The position numbers and the translations under genes were made by a program. Positions 36,620 to 46,800 of a stretch of 64,000 bases of DNA are shown here, piece after piece (positions within the stretch are counted from its first letter, which is position 1; the number at the start of each line of letters is the position of its first letter). The stretch spans positions 9,037,001-9,101,000 of the forward strand of contig NC_063283.1 of NCBI RefSeq assembly GCF_910591885.1, written 5' to 3'. Origin of the DNA: Bombus terrestris. Taxonomy: Eukaryota; Arthropoda; Insecta; Hymenoptera; Apidae. The notes beneath the pieces were generated by a model that searched no databases, was not told where the DNA came from, and saw only the letters and a program-made list of their open reading frames with translations.

Positions 36620-37384
36620 ATGATGCTAGCGACTTACAAATGTGGATGTCCCCCGTCAGATAAGAAGCCACCGTGTCCACCCTGTTGCGAATCCTCCGCT
36701 GTTGGCAGAAGAGTGACCAAGCATAAAAGTCCTGCAGATTATCCCGAGAGTATCTGTTGCAGCAAGCGTTCCTTGAGACCCGTTACTTCTGAACCGAAAA
36801 TCGAAGAACCTCCACCGTGTTGTCCCACGATGCCGTCTGATTCCAAAGAGTTTGAGAGACCTTGTAAACTTCGTTCAGAGATCGCGGAGAAAGGATTGCC
36901 TTACAAGGAGATGGAAGTTACTATCAATGATAATAGATTGGTGATTAGAACTCAGAAAGAGGAGGTGAAACAACAATACGATCCTCCGTGCGATTGTGTC
37001 GAGGAGTCTCGGCCTGTTGCGATGGTCACGGACGAAATTGATCAACCTCCGGCTGCAGGAAGTAGAACGGTTACTCTGTATCCACGAGCGAAGAAATCTG
37101 ACGAGAAGGTGACCGAAAAAGTGTGCGATCAGGAAGAAACTACGGACAAGACCGCTAAGGTGGAAAATCCAAATATATTTATATTCAAAGTGAAGAAGAA
37201 GAGTAACAACGGTGACAGGGCGTTTAATATTGATTTGGAGTTTAAGACACCAAGACCTTGGTCGATGAAGAAGAGAGCGGAGTACGAGATGAAGTTGATG
37301 AAACCTGTGGAGAAGACGGATTCTCCCACGGAGAAAACAGATACGAAGATGACTATTTCGAGGAAGAGGAAAAAGAAGAAGTGA
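36620..37384 (+). CDS. Cys/Pro-rich, Lys-tailed protein of unknown family, paralog B (254 aa)
   Basis: A single open exon of 765 bases from ATG 36620 to TGA. The Cys/Pro-rich N-terminus (YKCGCPPSDKKPPCPPCC) is followed by further Cys pairs (ICC 45-47, PPPCCP 64-69). Shared family blocks come next: NRLVIRTQKEE (105-115), YDPPCDCVEESRP (120-132), SRTVTLYPRAKK (148-159), NPNIFIFKVKKKS (183-195), NIDLEFKTPRP (203-213) and the basic end ISRKRKKKK. Block order equals that of paralog A on the other strand. The basic tail could be a nuclear localisation signal. It lacks the intron seen in paralog A, which falls between the LYPRAKK and IFKVKKK blocks. AATAAA follows at 37427. Confidence 0.7.
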   Translation: MMLATYKCGCPPSDKKPPCPPCCESSAVGRRVTKHKSPADYPESICCSKRSLRPVTSEPKIEEPPPCCPTMPSDSKEFERPCKLRSEIAEKGLPYKEMEVTINDNRLVIRTQKEEVKQQYDPPCDCVEESRPVAMVTDEIDQPPAAGSRTVTLYPRAKKSDEKVTEKVCDQEETTDKTAKVENPNIFIFKVKKKSNNGDRAFNIDLEFKTPRPWSMKKRAEYEMKLMKPVEKTDSPTEKTDTKMTISRKRKKKK

Positions 37385-37426
37385 ATTTACCCGCCCCATT
37401 CTCAACCGTTTACGACAGATAGATAG

Positions 37427-37432
37427 AATAAA
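37427..37432 (+). terminator. Poly(A) signal for paralog B
   Basis: AATAAA 43 bp after the stop codon of the plus-strand gene. Further AATAAA-like strings follow to about 37470. Confidence 0.5.
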
Positions 37433-40400
37433 ACAGATTAAAATACCAAACAGATTAAAATAAATAAAATGGCGCAGAAAAAATAAATTGCAATTAACTG
37501 AAATAAATAAGCTGCAACCGTTGACTCCGTACGTCTCTTCTTTTCTTATTTTTCACGAAATATTCTTCTACAACGGCCTCGCTAACGTTCCTCTTTGAAA
37601 ACGGCCAACCAAACGTCCCGATATTCGTCGTGCGTGATCTCTGTGATCGCGAACGATCCATATATCAGCGAGTCAACGCGCCCCAGGAGTCGTGCACTCT
37701 ATAGAGCACGGGGATAGTCGTCGATGGCCACCTGAAAGCGCCGGGCGACGAAGCCTCGACGTCTATTAGGGGCTAAACGATTCTTAAACGGGAAAAGGAA
37801 CGTATCGAGTGTCAGAGACGTAACAATGACTTGGGTAAACATTCCGATATACAGGACCACCCGGGGAGCGAGTTGCACGTCAATGGCTATGAATCGAGCG
37901 AATGCGAATGACGGTAAAGATCGAATGCTTCTTGGACTGCGAAGGAATCGCTGAAACTGAGAAAATTTGGCAGTTGATAATTTTTAAAAATGTGCAAGCA
38001 AGAAATGAGAGAGTCAGAAACATTTCTTATTAGAAAATATCGTTTTAACTTTATTACATCGTTCGGATTATCGTTGACGAATCGAGCCACGTTTCGATAT
38101 CGTTGAATATTTGTTAAGGAAATAATTCAGAGATTATGACATGAAAAAATTAAATTAGGCAACGAGACGAAAAAGTAGTAAGAGTCTTTGATCGTTGTAC
38201 TTGCAATTAGTTTTCAATGGAAAACTGAAACGAATTGCACGTGAAACGTGAGCAAGTGTTGCCCGTTCGCGAGTCGTCGAAACGGAATCAATGGTGCCTT
38301 CGCACCGGGTGTTCTTCCTGTCCCCTCGGTCTTCTTTCGATAATCGTATCTCATATCCATGGGGTGTCAAGTAAAGAATACAAACTTTTGAATAGCGTTC
38401 CCGATGTTGTTGAGTAATAGCATTTGCCAGAAATCGAGATCAAATCGTTTCTTCGTCCCAACATACGCGTAAACTATGTTATTTCTTCAGACCATGTTAA
38501 AAGAAAATATCTTATCTTTACTTTTTGAGTAGTAACGTAGGAAGATATCCCGTCGTCGTAGTTGAAATATAAATTAAACGATGAATTCTTGTCGCAGATT
38601 ATTAATCATACGATTAATTTATTACGATATTCGGAAATGAAAAATGTAAATAGAAACATTAGAAGGAAGCAAACGACAGCTCGAGTTTCAATCAGCATTG
38701 TGAAATAAATTCATTTTGGGCTTATTTAGGGCTTGTTTTGGAGTCAAGTACCTACAAATGACGTTGAAGACACGCCTTCCGAAATTCTGACGTTACAATC
38801 GAAGCATCACAGGTTCTGTGGTAATCCGAGATTAAGGACCATAAAATCGGATTACAGGTAATCTGGCTTACGTTCAACCAAACGCTCAACACAATAAATC
38901 GAGACCTCGTCTCTCCAGACAGCAAAATTCGTGTCTGCGAACGAACTATTTATAGAAGCAGAAACGCATTTCGTATCATTGTGGATATTTATGTGTAACA
39001 GATACCGAAGAAGAAGGAACAGTAAATAAATAAAAGACTAATTTATACCAGGTGAAAAAAATTAAGAACCTATGTTGTCGTATTTCAGTAAATGAGTAGG
39101 TAGGTGTCGACGAGCTCGAAGACACGTCTCAGCGGGGATGCTGCTACCCGACACACAACCAGAAATCCGCATGTTTTCATATAAAAACGCAGTCCTAAGC
39201 TGACTGGATTTTCTCATCTCGCGTAAATCAAATTTTCGTACGAATTCTTTGTTTCAAAAAGTCTTAAGCTTGCGCCAACTATATAAACGTTACAACGCGA
39301 TATAAATTTACGACGAAAGTGTACATTAAAACAACAATATCGTTACGTAGGAAAGAATTCTATTGGAATTTTACGATTTGACAACACGCAGTACGATTCG
39401 TAACAGCAGTGCAGATTAACGTACTTCAGATGTTCCTTAACGTCGATGTAGATATAATTTCTGAAATATAGCGTCGCGTATAAAATTTTCTTTGCCCCAC
39501 GATTCGCTAAACGATCAACGATTTCGCCGCAGACGTAATCTAATAGCCGCGCAATAATCTCGCCGGAGGGGAAACTAATTGAATTCGAGTTTTTTTCTTC
39601 GCCACAATCTGGCCAACTACCCCTCGCGGTTACTCACCCCACAATCGACCGAAACATTTACGTATGCGGCCACGAACTGTCGCGTAAGAACGTATTGCAA
39701 CGAAAACGATGGTGAACAAAAAAAAACGGAAGAAGGGCAGGGATAGGCTTACACGCGGTAACCGACCCTTCCGGAAAGCAAAAGGGCGCAACCCTCGTTC
39801 TCCCTTGTACCAGCCCTTCTCCGCCAGTCACCCTATAACACGAATGAGATTTTTCTACCCTTCGAACTGGATTTTCGTGCAGCCATCTTAAATTTAATTG
39901 TCGAGAAAATGGTGGTGTCGATACTCGGCGCTTTTGATCCTTAACGTATTTATTAAACGCTTACTTTTAAATTTATTTATAAATACTTATCCGCGAATAG
40001 ATATTGACACTTAATCCTTCATCTACGTTTGTATTTTCACTGTAAGCTCTGAGATTGCTTGGCCATTTTATTTATTAAAAATCACTCTGTCATATAGAAT
40101 TTGTTTGTTAATTGTCTTTTATATTTGGGTGCATAGTAAGAGGGAGTAAAATTCTTCAGAGATTTTAATAGGAGTAAATAACAATTCAAGTTGCTCCGAG
40201 AGGCGAGTGATATGTAAACAAGGATTTGGTTTTAGAATAAGAACGAAGATCGTCATTCGTTACAGTCACCTATTTTGATTTGAAAACTGACAATCACAAC
40301 GACTGATATCGATATCATAAAACGCAATAACACAGTGATAGAATATTCTACACGTGTAATTATAATAGATTTATACGAATTCTAGATGAAACTGGTCCAT

Positions 40401-40937
40401 GAAGTTTTAGAGAGACTTAATAATTTACCAACAAATAATAAAATAGGAAAAATAGTTTATAAATTTTGTCTAAAATTATCGAAAATCGAGAACTCGATTA
40501 GAAATCTCTTTACTGTTTGTTAAACGTTACGTATGCCGACTCAGTACGTTATAAGTTGAATAGATTAAGGAACGTGTAAATTTGACAAGAATAAAATTGG
40601 AAATTATCAATTAAAGAAACAAATAACAATTTATTCGTCATAAATATATGTATAAATAATTATAAGCTCTTTTATAAACTCTTTTAGAAATTCATAATGT
40701 ATGTACATTCGACTAGCAACACAGATTCGATCCTTATTCGCTAAAGTGTTATAAAGGATATTGTATCAAAAATATAGTACGATTTATAAAACAATCTCGA
40801 TAAATGATTCTTGAAAAAGACCAAGAATCATTCTATCAAGATAACAACCATTATTCAATATCCATATAACATCTATACATTATATACATTATATTTATGT
40901 TTTATAATAATTAAAGTAATCGTTAGGAATAAATATG
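37433..40937. other. Intergenic region between paralog B and huckebein
   Basis: No supported gene. A CpG/GC-rich patch at about 37560-37900 resembles a regulatory island and contains GGACCACCCG at 37854. The remainder is AT-rich. The 60-codon frame at 39709 is very basic but has no partner or domain. Confidence 0.4.
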
Positions 40938-42477
40938 TCATGTTGGAAAATTGTAATGTGGAAATAAAAGTCCTTCAGACGATAGTATGTGGCCCGGTGT
41001 AAACATTCCCAATGTAGCCGCCGACAATCTGTAATCTCGATTTTCATGTGTCCTCATGTGTTTCTTCAGATGATCCTTTCTTCCGAAACTTTTTCCGCAA
41101 ACGAGACAGGCGTGTGGTCGAAGTCCAGTATGAATCCTCTTGTGTCTTGTTAGCTCCTCGTTTCTCGTAAATGCTTTGCCACAATTTTCAACGTCACACT
41201 TAAATGGCCTTTCTCCTGCAATTAGAAGATATTTTCTTTTAGAAATTGTTTTTATACGATGTCAAGAACTGGAAGAATTTAAACGAAGATTATAGAAAAA
41301 AAGAGAAACACGACGACTCGCGTTTGAATGTTTGAATACTTAGATCATAAATATTTGGAACCTGAACGATTTCGATACTCGAACGTTTAGAAATTTGGAT
41401 TATTTCCATATCCGACTATATTTGAAAATATGGAAATTTAGATATATGAAAATTCATAAATTTCGAGACTAGAGCTTCGATACGTTGCGCGATTTAACGA
41501 TCTAAGACTTTGAAACTCCAAAACATCGAAAGATTAATGTACTTCGACGTTTTGAAACACTGAAATATCGAAAGCTCGAGAGTGCGAAAACTCGACAGCT
41601 TAAAAGTTTTTAGGATTAAGGTATGTCTTTTAATCGCAAAAACATTAAAGTTTACTTAAGAAGCGACGTAGAAGTTTATCTTATCCTTAAACGATGAGAT
41701 ATTAGAGTATTTATAGATAACCGGTAGGTAAATATATTACGAAATTTCCGGGTGTATAAATATATTAAGAAGCTTACCGGTATGTATTCTGATGTGTCCC
41801 TTGAGCTGTCCGTTATTGCTAAACGCAACGTTACAGTGTTCACATCTAAACCTTTTGGAACGCAATTTTTTCGGTTCTTTCGCTTGACGCTGCAAGATCT
41901 GAACGGCACGGTCCATTGTCTCTGCGTGGAGATTCCCTCGAACATCGTACGAAGGTTGAAACGCGCTGAGAAACTGCGTTTTTCTAATGTCTATCCAAGG
42001 TGGATAGGCTATTCCCACCTGAGTCGGCAAACAGGCACCCATCATCACAGCATCGAACGAAGTGGAGTGCGGTAAATTAAATTTACGGAACGAATTCCAG
42101 CTGTACATCGGATGGAAAACAGGATCTACTATGTCTTGGACCAACGGCATTCTTATACGATCCGCTGTGCGCAACGAATTATCGTTTAGCGGACGAACAA
42201 CCTTCGATGTTGGTCTTTCTGTACTGGGTCCCGACTCACCAGTGTTCTCAAGCAAGTTAAGAGAAGAAGAAACTCCAACTTCCGAAGAACTGGCTTCGAT
42301 CGCTTTACCACGGATCATAAGGATGTTGTAACAGCCTTTTTCTTCCTTTCTATCGCAAGCAACGACGATGTCACGGCCTTCGCCACGACCGACTGGTACC
42401 TCGATCTGTTTCGAGTGTTCCCGTGTATCTAAATTGCTCCAGGGCCGAAACAATCTTGCGCTGAGTTCGTCGCACAT
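40938..42477 (-). CDS. hkb: Huckebein-type zinc-finger repressor
   Basis: Two exons: 42477-41778 and 41215-40938, totalling 978 bases and 325 aa (the Drosophila protein is about 300 aa). FRPW at residues 10-13 is the tetrapeptide by which Huckebein recruits Groucho. Three C2H2 fingers close to the C-terminus follow the Sp/Egr-like pattern. Finger 1 has C212, C215, H228, H232 (AFSNNGQLKGHIRIH). Finger 2 has C240, C245, H258, H262 (AFTRNEELTRHKRIH). Finger 3 has C270, C273, H286, H290 (GRKDHLKKHMRTH). The intron falls between HTG and ERP of the first linker. In flies hkb is a terminal gap gene and is later used in neuroblasts and gland placodes. The start is the first in-frame ATG after a TGA; the frame is open for ~40 codons upstream, so an upstream exon is possible. 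Alternative: another Sp/KLF-related factor, but FRPW makes hkb most likely. Confidence 0.82.
41330..41620. repeat. Degenerate GAAA/TTTGAAAC-type low-complexity sequence in the hkb intron
   Basis: Many loosely repeated words such as TTTGAAAC, TCGAAAG, GAAACTCC and ACTCGA in a purine-biased stretch. A similar stretch is at 44262-44480. There is no fixed period, so this is a cryptic repeat rather than a tandem array. Confidence 0.4.
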
Positions 42478-43343
42478 ATTAATGAATTTGAAAGTGGCCT
42501 TCGAAGAAAAGTTCTTCGATTTCCGCAGTAACAATGCTTCCTCTATGGTATGTGATTTTACGTAACGTCTGGACGATGCTCAAGTTTCATCACTGGAGAA
42601 GTTGTCAATATTTATCCAACAACTTCTTACAACTTGCACTTTCGAAGCACGGTATCCCAAGGACGACTGTTAGATCTGACAGCATTCACCCCACGGTAAT
42701 ATAGCAACGTCGTGTGCCCACCCTCCACTCCGGATTGGATGGTTTCATTATAAAAGGTAACTTGCCCCACTCACAAGGGTGAGGGAGAAAAGGACACACG
42801 CTTCTCCACTAAGGGCGAAGGTAGGCTTTAGAGGGGCCGATCGAGGGCTATGAGATACGCAGCCCCTTTTGTCGGAAATTAATCGGTCGCCACGGCCACG
42901 GACTCTTGCCCTTTTGACAAAATCAACCGATCGAAAGGACGAGGAGATAAAGAAAGAAAGAGAAGTCAAGTTCGACGAATCGGCAGCTCTGCATGCTCGA
43001 CGCCTATCTATACCTTTAGTTTTATTCGTTAGATGTATCATTTATTTCGTCTATTGCTTTGTTTTTCATCGATCATGATTGTTGACTTAAATTAACGTAT
43101 GTAACTTTACATTACTCGATCGATCGGATTATATTAAAATTGTATCATTGTCGAAATTTCAAAAGCAAAATTTTATGAGAGTTATCGAATGCAAAAGAAA
43201 TTTCATCAAATTTCTTTTGACGATACCTATCACCTATCGATAAATAATAATTGTAAAGTACAAGAAACGTGAGAATCCTTTCGTGATAATATGATGTAAA
43301 AGAAAGATCGCTTTACTTTTTTAATATTTGTCTGTGATTTCAG
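42478..43343. other. Upstream region of huckebein
   Basis: It contains the presumed hkb promoter on the minus strand (GCTATATTACC about 225 bp upstream of the ATG could be a TATA element) and a CpG-rich patch at 42650-42990. A TATAAAAGG at about 42748 reads in the plus direction, away from hkb. Open frames here (for example 42869-43078) use non-ATG starts and show no domain. Confidence 0.35.
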
Positions 43344-43407
43344 AGAAAATCGAACCGGAATGATTAATCATTTTTATGAATAAGATACATGAGAAGAACA
43401 TATGTAA

Positions 43408-43737
43408 AATATTCAAAAAATCGCTCAGAAAAGACACCTTCTTAGGAGACCCAAGGTAGAAGCAGAGATTAAGGTGAAAAGCTGCGCGATCGAGTTGGCC
43501 GAACAGAACTTGGCATTCCTGCGAAACGCGTGCTGTATCAACAGAGACAAGCTCTATCAGTGCAAACTAAAATTGGAACAATTAAAAAAGTGTTTAATGA
43601 ATTTCACGGAGGATCAAGAGACCATGTTAACTCTAAAAATGAGTCAACTTTGTGTCAAATCAAATGACAGTCCAAAAACTGATAAGAAGGACGCAGTTTT
43701 AACACCGAGGAAGCACGCGCGCAAATCAGACCATTGA
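43408..43737 (+). CDS. Possible 3' exon or frameshifted small coiled-coil gene
   Basis: The frame is open from 43408 to TGA at 43735. It encodes a Cys-containing helical protein (ELAEQNLAFLRN, KLYQCKLKLEQLKKCLMNF, EDQETMLTLKMSQL) with a basic end. No ATG is in frame before residue ~42 of the likely coding part, so the start must lie in another exon or frame. A good acceptor (GTGATTTCAG, ending 43343) precedes an ATG at 43376. That frame stops at 43457-43459, one base out of register with this one. Either an exon is missing, or a one-base indel has split a small gene. AATAAA at 43820 fits as its poly(A) signal. I do not recognise the protein. Confidence 0.35.
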   Translation, partial: NIQKIAQKRHLLRRPKVEAEIKVKSCAIELAEQNLAFLRNACCINRDKLYQCKLKLEQLKKCLMNFTEDQETMLTLKMSQLCVKSNDSPKTDKKDAVLTPRKHARKSDH

Positions 43738-43819
43738 GAAAGCAAAATAGAAAGCATATGTAAAATGTATTAAAACGTTAAATTGAATAACGATCGAAAT
43801 TGTTGTTGTTCTTATGTAT

Positions 43820-43825
43820 AATAAA
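43820..43825 (+). terminator. Candidate poly(A) signal
   Basis: AATAAA 83 bp after the stop of the open frame at 43408-43737. It supports that frame being the end of a plus-strand transcript. Confidence 0.35.
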
Positions 43826-43826
43826 A

Positions 43827-46800
43827 ACATATGTACTGAACGAAATTGTAATCTAGACAAATTTTTGTTTAAATGGTACAATATATACTAAAGTAAATTA
43901 TAAAATAAATTAGACATAGTTAAAATAAGTTTAACAAAATATCATTGTCTAATCCTTCACCACTGCTTCATAAAAATACGGCATCTAACGAATAAAAACA
44001 AAATAAGCATATACTATTGCCAACACATACATATACATCCCATAATAAAGGAGCATAGCTAAAAGTAATAAGATTATTATTTGCATTTAAACTGCAATAC
44101 CCAAGACCAGAGGCACGCTAGTAAAACGTTCAAATAGAAAATCCGCGAAAGATACTTTCATACAAAATTGTCTCTCCAAATTACGTCCAAAATCATAAAC
44201 TCTAATATCCATAAGCAAAGGTAGACCGATGAAAAGACTGGATCAAGATCATTGCAAACAAATTTCGTATATTCGAAACGACGAAAGATCGCGAGACTTC
44301 GAAGCTTTGAAATTCCGATTTTTCGGAAAGTCTAAAACGTAGAAGTAAACATAGTAGTAAACTCTGAAAAAAATTTGAAACGTTAAAAGGTGGAACTTTG
44401 AAACAATTAAACTTTAAAAAATCGGAGATTCAGAGACATGGAATCTGCGATACCTCGCCTTAAACACCGCGATTAGAAAATCTAGAAACGTCAAAAGGCT
44501 TATTATAATATCTCGTATAATAATTCTCTTCGAATTGTTTCTGTCAACGTTCGATATCGAATCCGAGTACCGTGGACGCGTGACTGGAAGCAACGATAAA
44601 TTGTTTATACGTCCGGTGAAATGGAACCGGCGAGAAGGTACTTTAGACACAATGAAACAGGACAGTCGGCTCTGCTATGGGATAGTCGTGTTCTCTATGG
44701 GATGGTATTCTGCAAAAGTTACGAGGGTGGAGCTGCGCAAAAGTGCGTCTTTGATTTATTGTAACACTCCAAGTTAAGCTACCCTTCGCGAGAACGGGCC
44801 ACAGGCTATACATAGGTTGCCACCTATTTTCCCTCCGATATGCTTTATCTATCTTTGTTACACTTGTAGCAAGTTTGTCCTTCTGTTCGAAACGATACTT
44901 CTGTACAAAACCGGCTTCAGAGATTTTCCGCGACCGTTTCGCTACCGATTCCACGACATGATATTTACAACGCCAAGTACGTGATATTCCAGATTGCGTA
45001 AATACAACGTCGTTATATAGATCGACATATAGGTAAATCGAGGAAAAAAACGGTTTTTGAAAGGTTCGAGTAAGCAGGAGGAAACGTACGTGTGTGGGAA
45101 AATTCGAAACGGCGAAGGGAGTTTTCTTCGTCGAGGAAGAGCGTTGCGCAGATGCGAGGATCGTTAATTCGTTGCCGATTTATGAAACGAATATGAGGAA
45201 TTTTTCCATTGCTAATCAAGTAGCATTTAGAGGCATTTCAATGGTAAATATTTGTAGACGATCAGAGAGGATTTAACCGGTTTACTGCGTTAGGAGTTCA
45301 GTTTCAAAAATAGCTTACGGGGTGCGCGATAATAAAGTTCACAAAACAATTAAGGGAATAGCCGATGATTAAAGAACAAAAGGAAATTACGATTAGTATT
45401 ACGATACGTTTATTATTTTCGTTAACGAATAATCGGTAACGATATTATTACCGCTACGAATATGATCGAATTAAATAATAATGAAAAGACAGATGTTTAC
45501 ATATAGAACGAAGGCGAGATCGTTTCGATCGTTTAGATAAGATTTAGAGTAGTTGCGAATGGATAAAACGAATAATAGCTAGTTGAGAGAAAAAGAGATT
45601 GATTTAACGAAAATATTAAACACTGTTTCAGTGAGAGGATCTGTCATCTGAAATTCTTAATAGCAGCATAGTGTCAAGAGTTTAATCGTTACAAAAGTAG
45701 CGAAACATTCAAAGGTAGTACGATAATCCGGATAATTACATTAGTACGATTAGAATAACGATTAGAATAGCTATTGAAAACACTATGAATGTTTTAAAAA
45801 CATCGAAAAAGACGTACGATATTTGTTAATCCGTGATTTGTTTTTGTCGAATGAAATCCGTGAAAGTTGATATTCCGATCAGCAACTTACCGATTTTAAT
45901 TGCATTTTGCTAATTATATCTACCTGGCGGACTTACAGATAGCTGACTTGTGGCGAAAATTCAATTTTTCGTTAAATATTAAGAAAGCAATCAAAGAAGA
46001 CGCTAACGTCAGAAGATATGCCAAATAAAAGCTACGCAAAGTTCGCTGAGAGTTCTTCGAAGCTGAGAAATTCTAAAAAGGATTATTTCGGAAATGCTCT
46101 TGATACTGCTTGCAAGAATACGCTCAAAGAAATGCCGGAAAAGCGACTGGCAATATTTACCCAGGCCTTTTTCGCTAGGATAACGTAAACGTTCTGTCGC
46201 GATTTTGATGGATCGGCCGATCAAACGAGAATTCTCTAAGAATCCCCCGATCCGTCTTACTTTTCAACCTGAACGTCATAACAACGACTCGTAACCAAGC
46301 GGAAAAGCCTTCAAGCCATTTCATCGAAAAATTTGTTCTTCGTTTCCGTTTCGATCCGATTTTCACTGATCAATCTGCATCGCCTGATCGCGCTACCGGC
46401 GTAAACAAATTCGCTTGGCAATAACAACTTTCTTCTTATCCTCAACAGATACGTATACGTACATTTCTATAATCGCTTTTGTCGAATTTAAATTTCTTAG
46501 AAGAACGTTCGAAGGTACAGGAACGTTTATTTATCGCTTAACCGGAATAAATGGCAATATTTTATTGTCATTTTATGTTTTATCGTCATTTTAGTTATTT
46601 CGTTTCGACTTAATTCTGTGTTATAGCAGCCGCACATACTCTGAGTTCGACGAGTATACTGGTCTTCCCTTACATTTTGCAACGCATTTTAGGTATACGT
46701 CATTCGAAGCTTTCAAAACGGTCGCAATAGCAAACAAACTGATGATAAACTCGACGAACTTAAAATAATAATAAAATAGTTTTTGCAACGATGATAATAT

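Noticed and set aside
36875..37405. 176-codon minus-strand frame opposite paralog B
   Set aside because: It is the antisense shadow of a Lys/Glu-rich coding sequence (Leu/Phe/Arg-rich translation); paralog similarity supports the plus strand.
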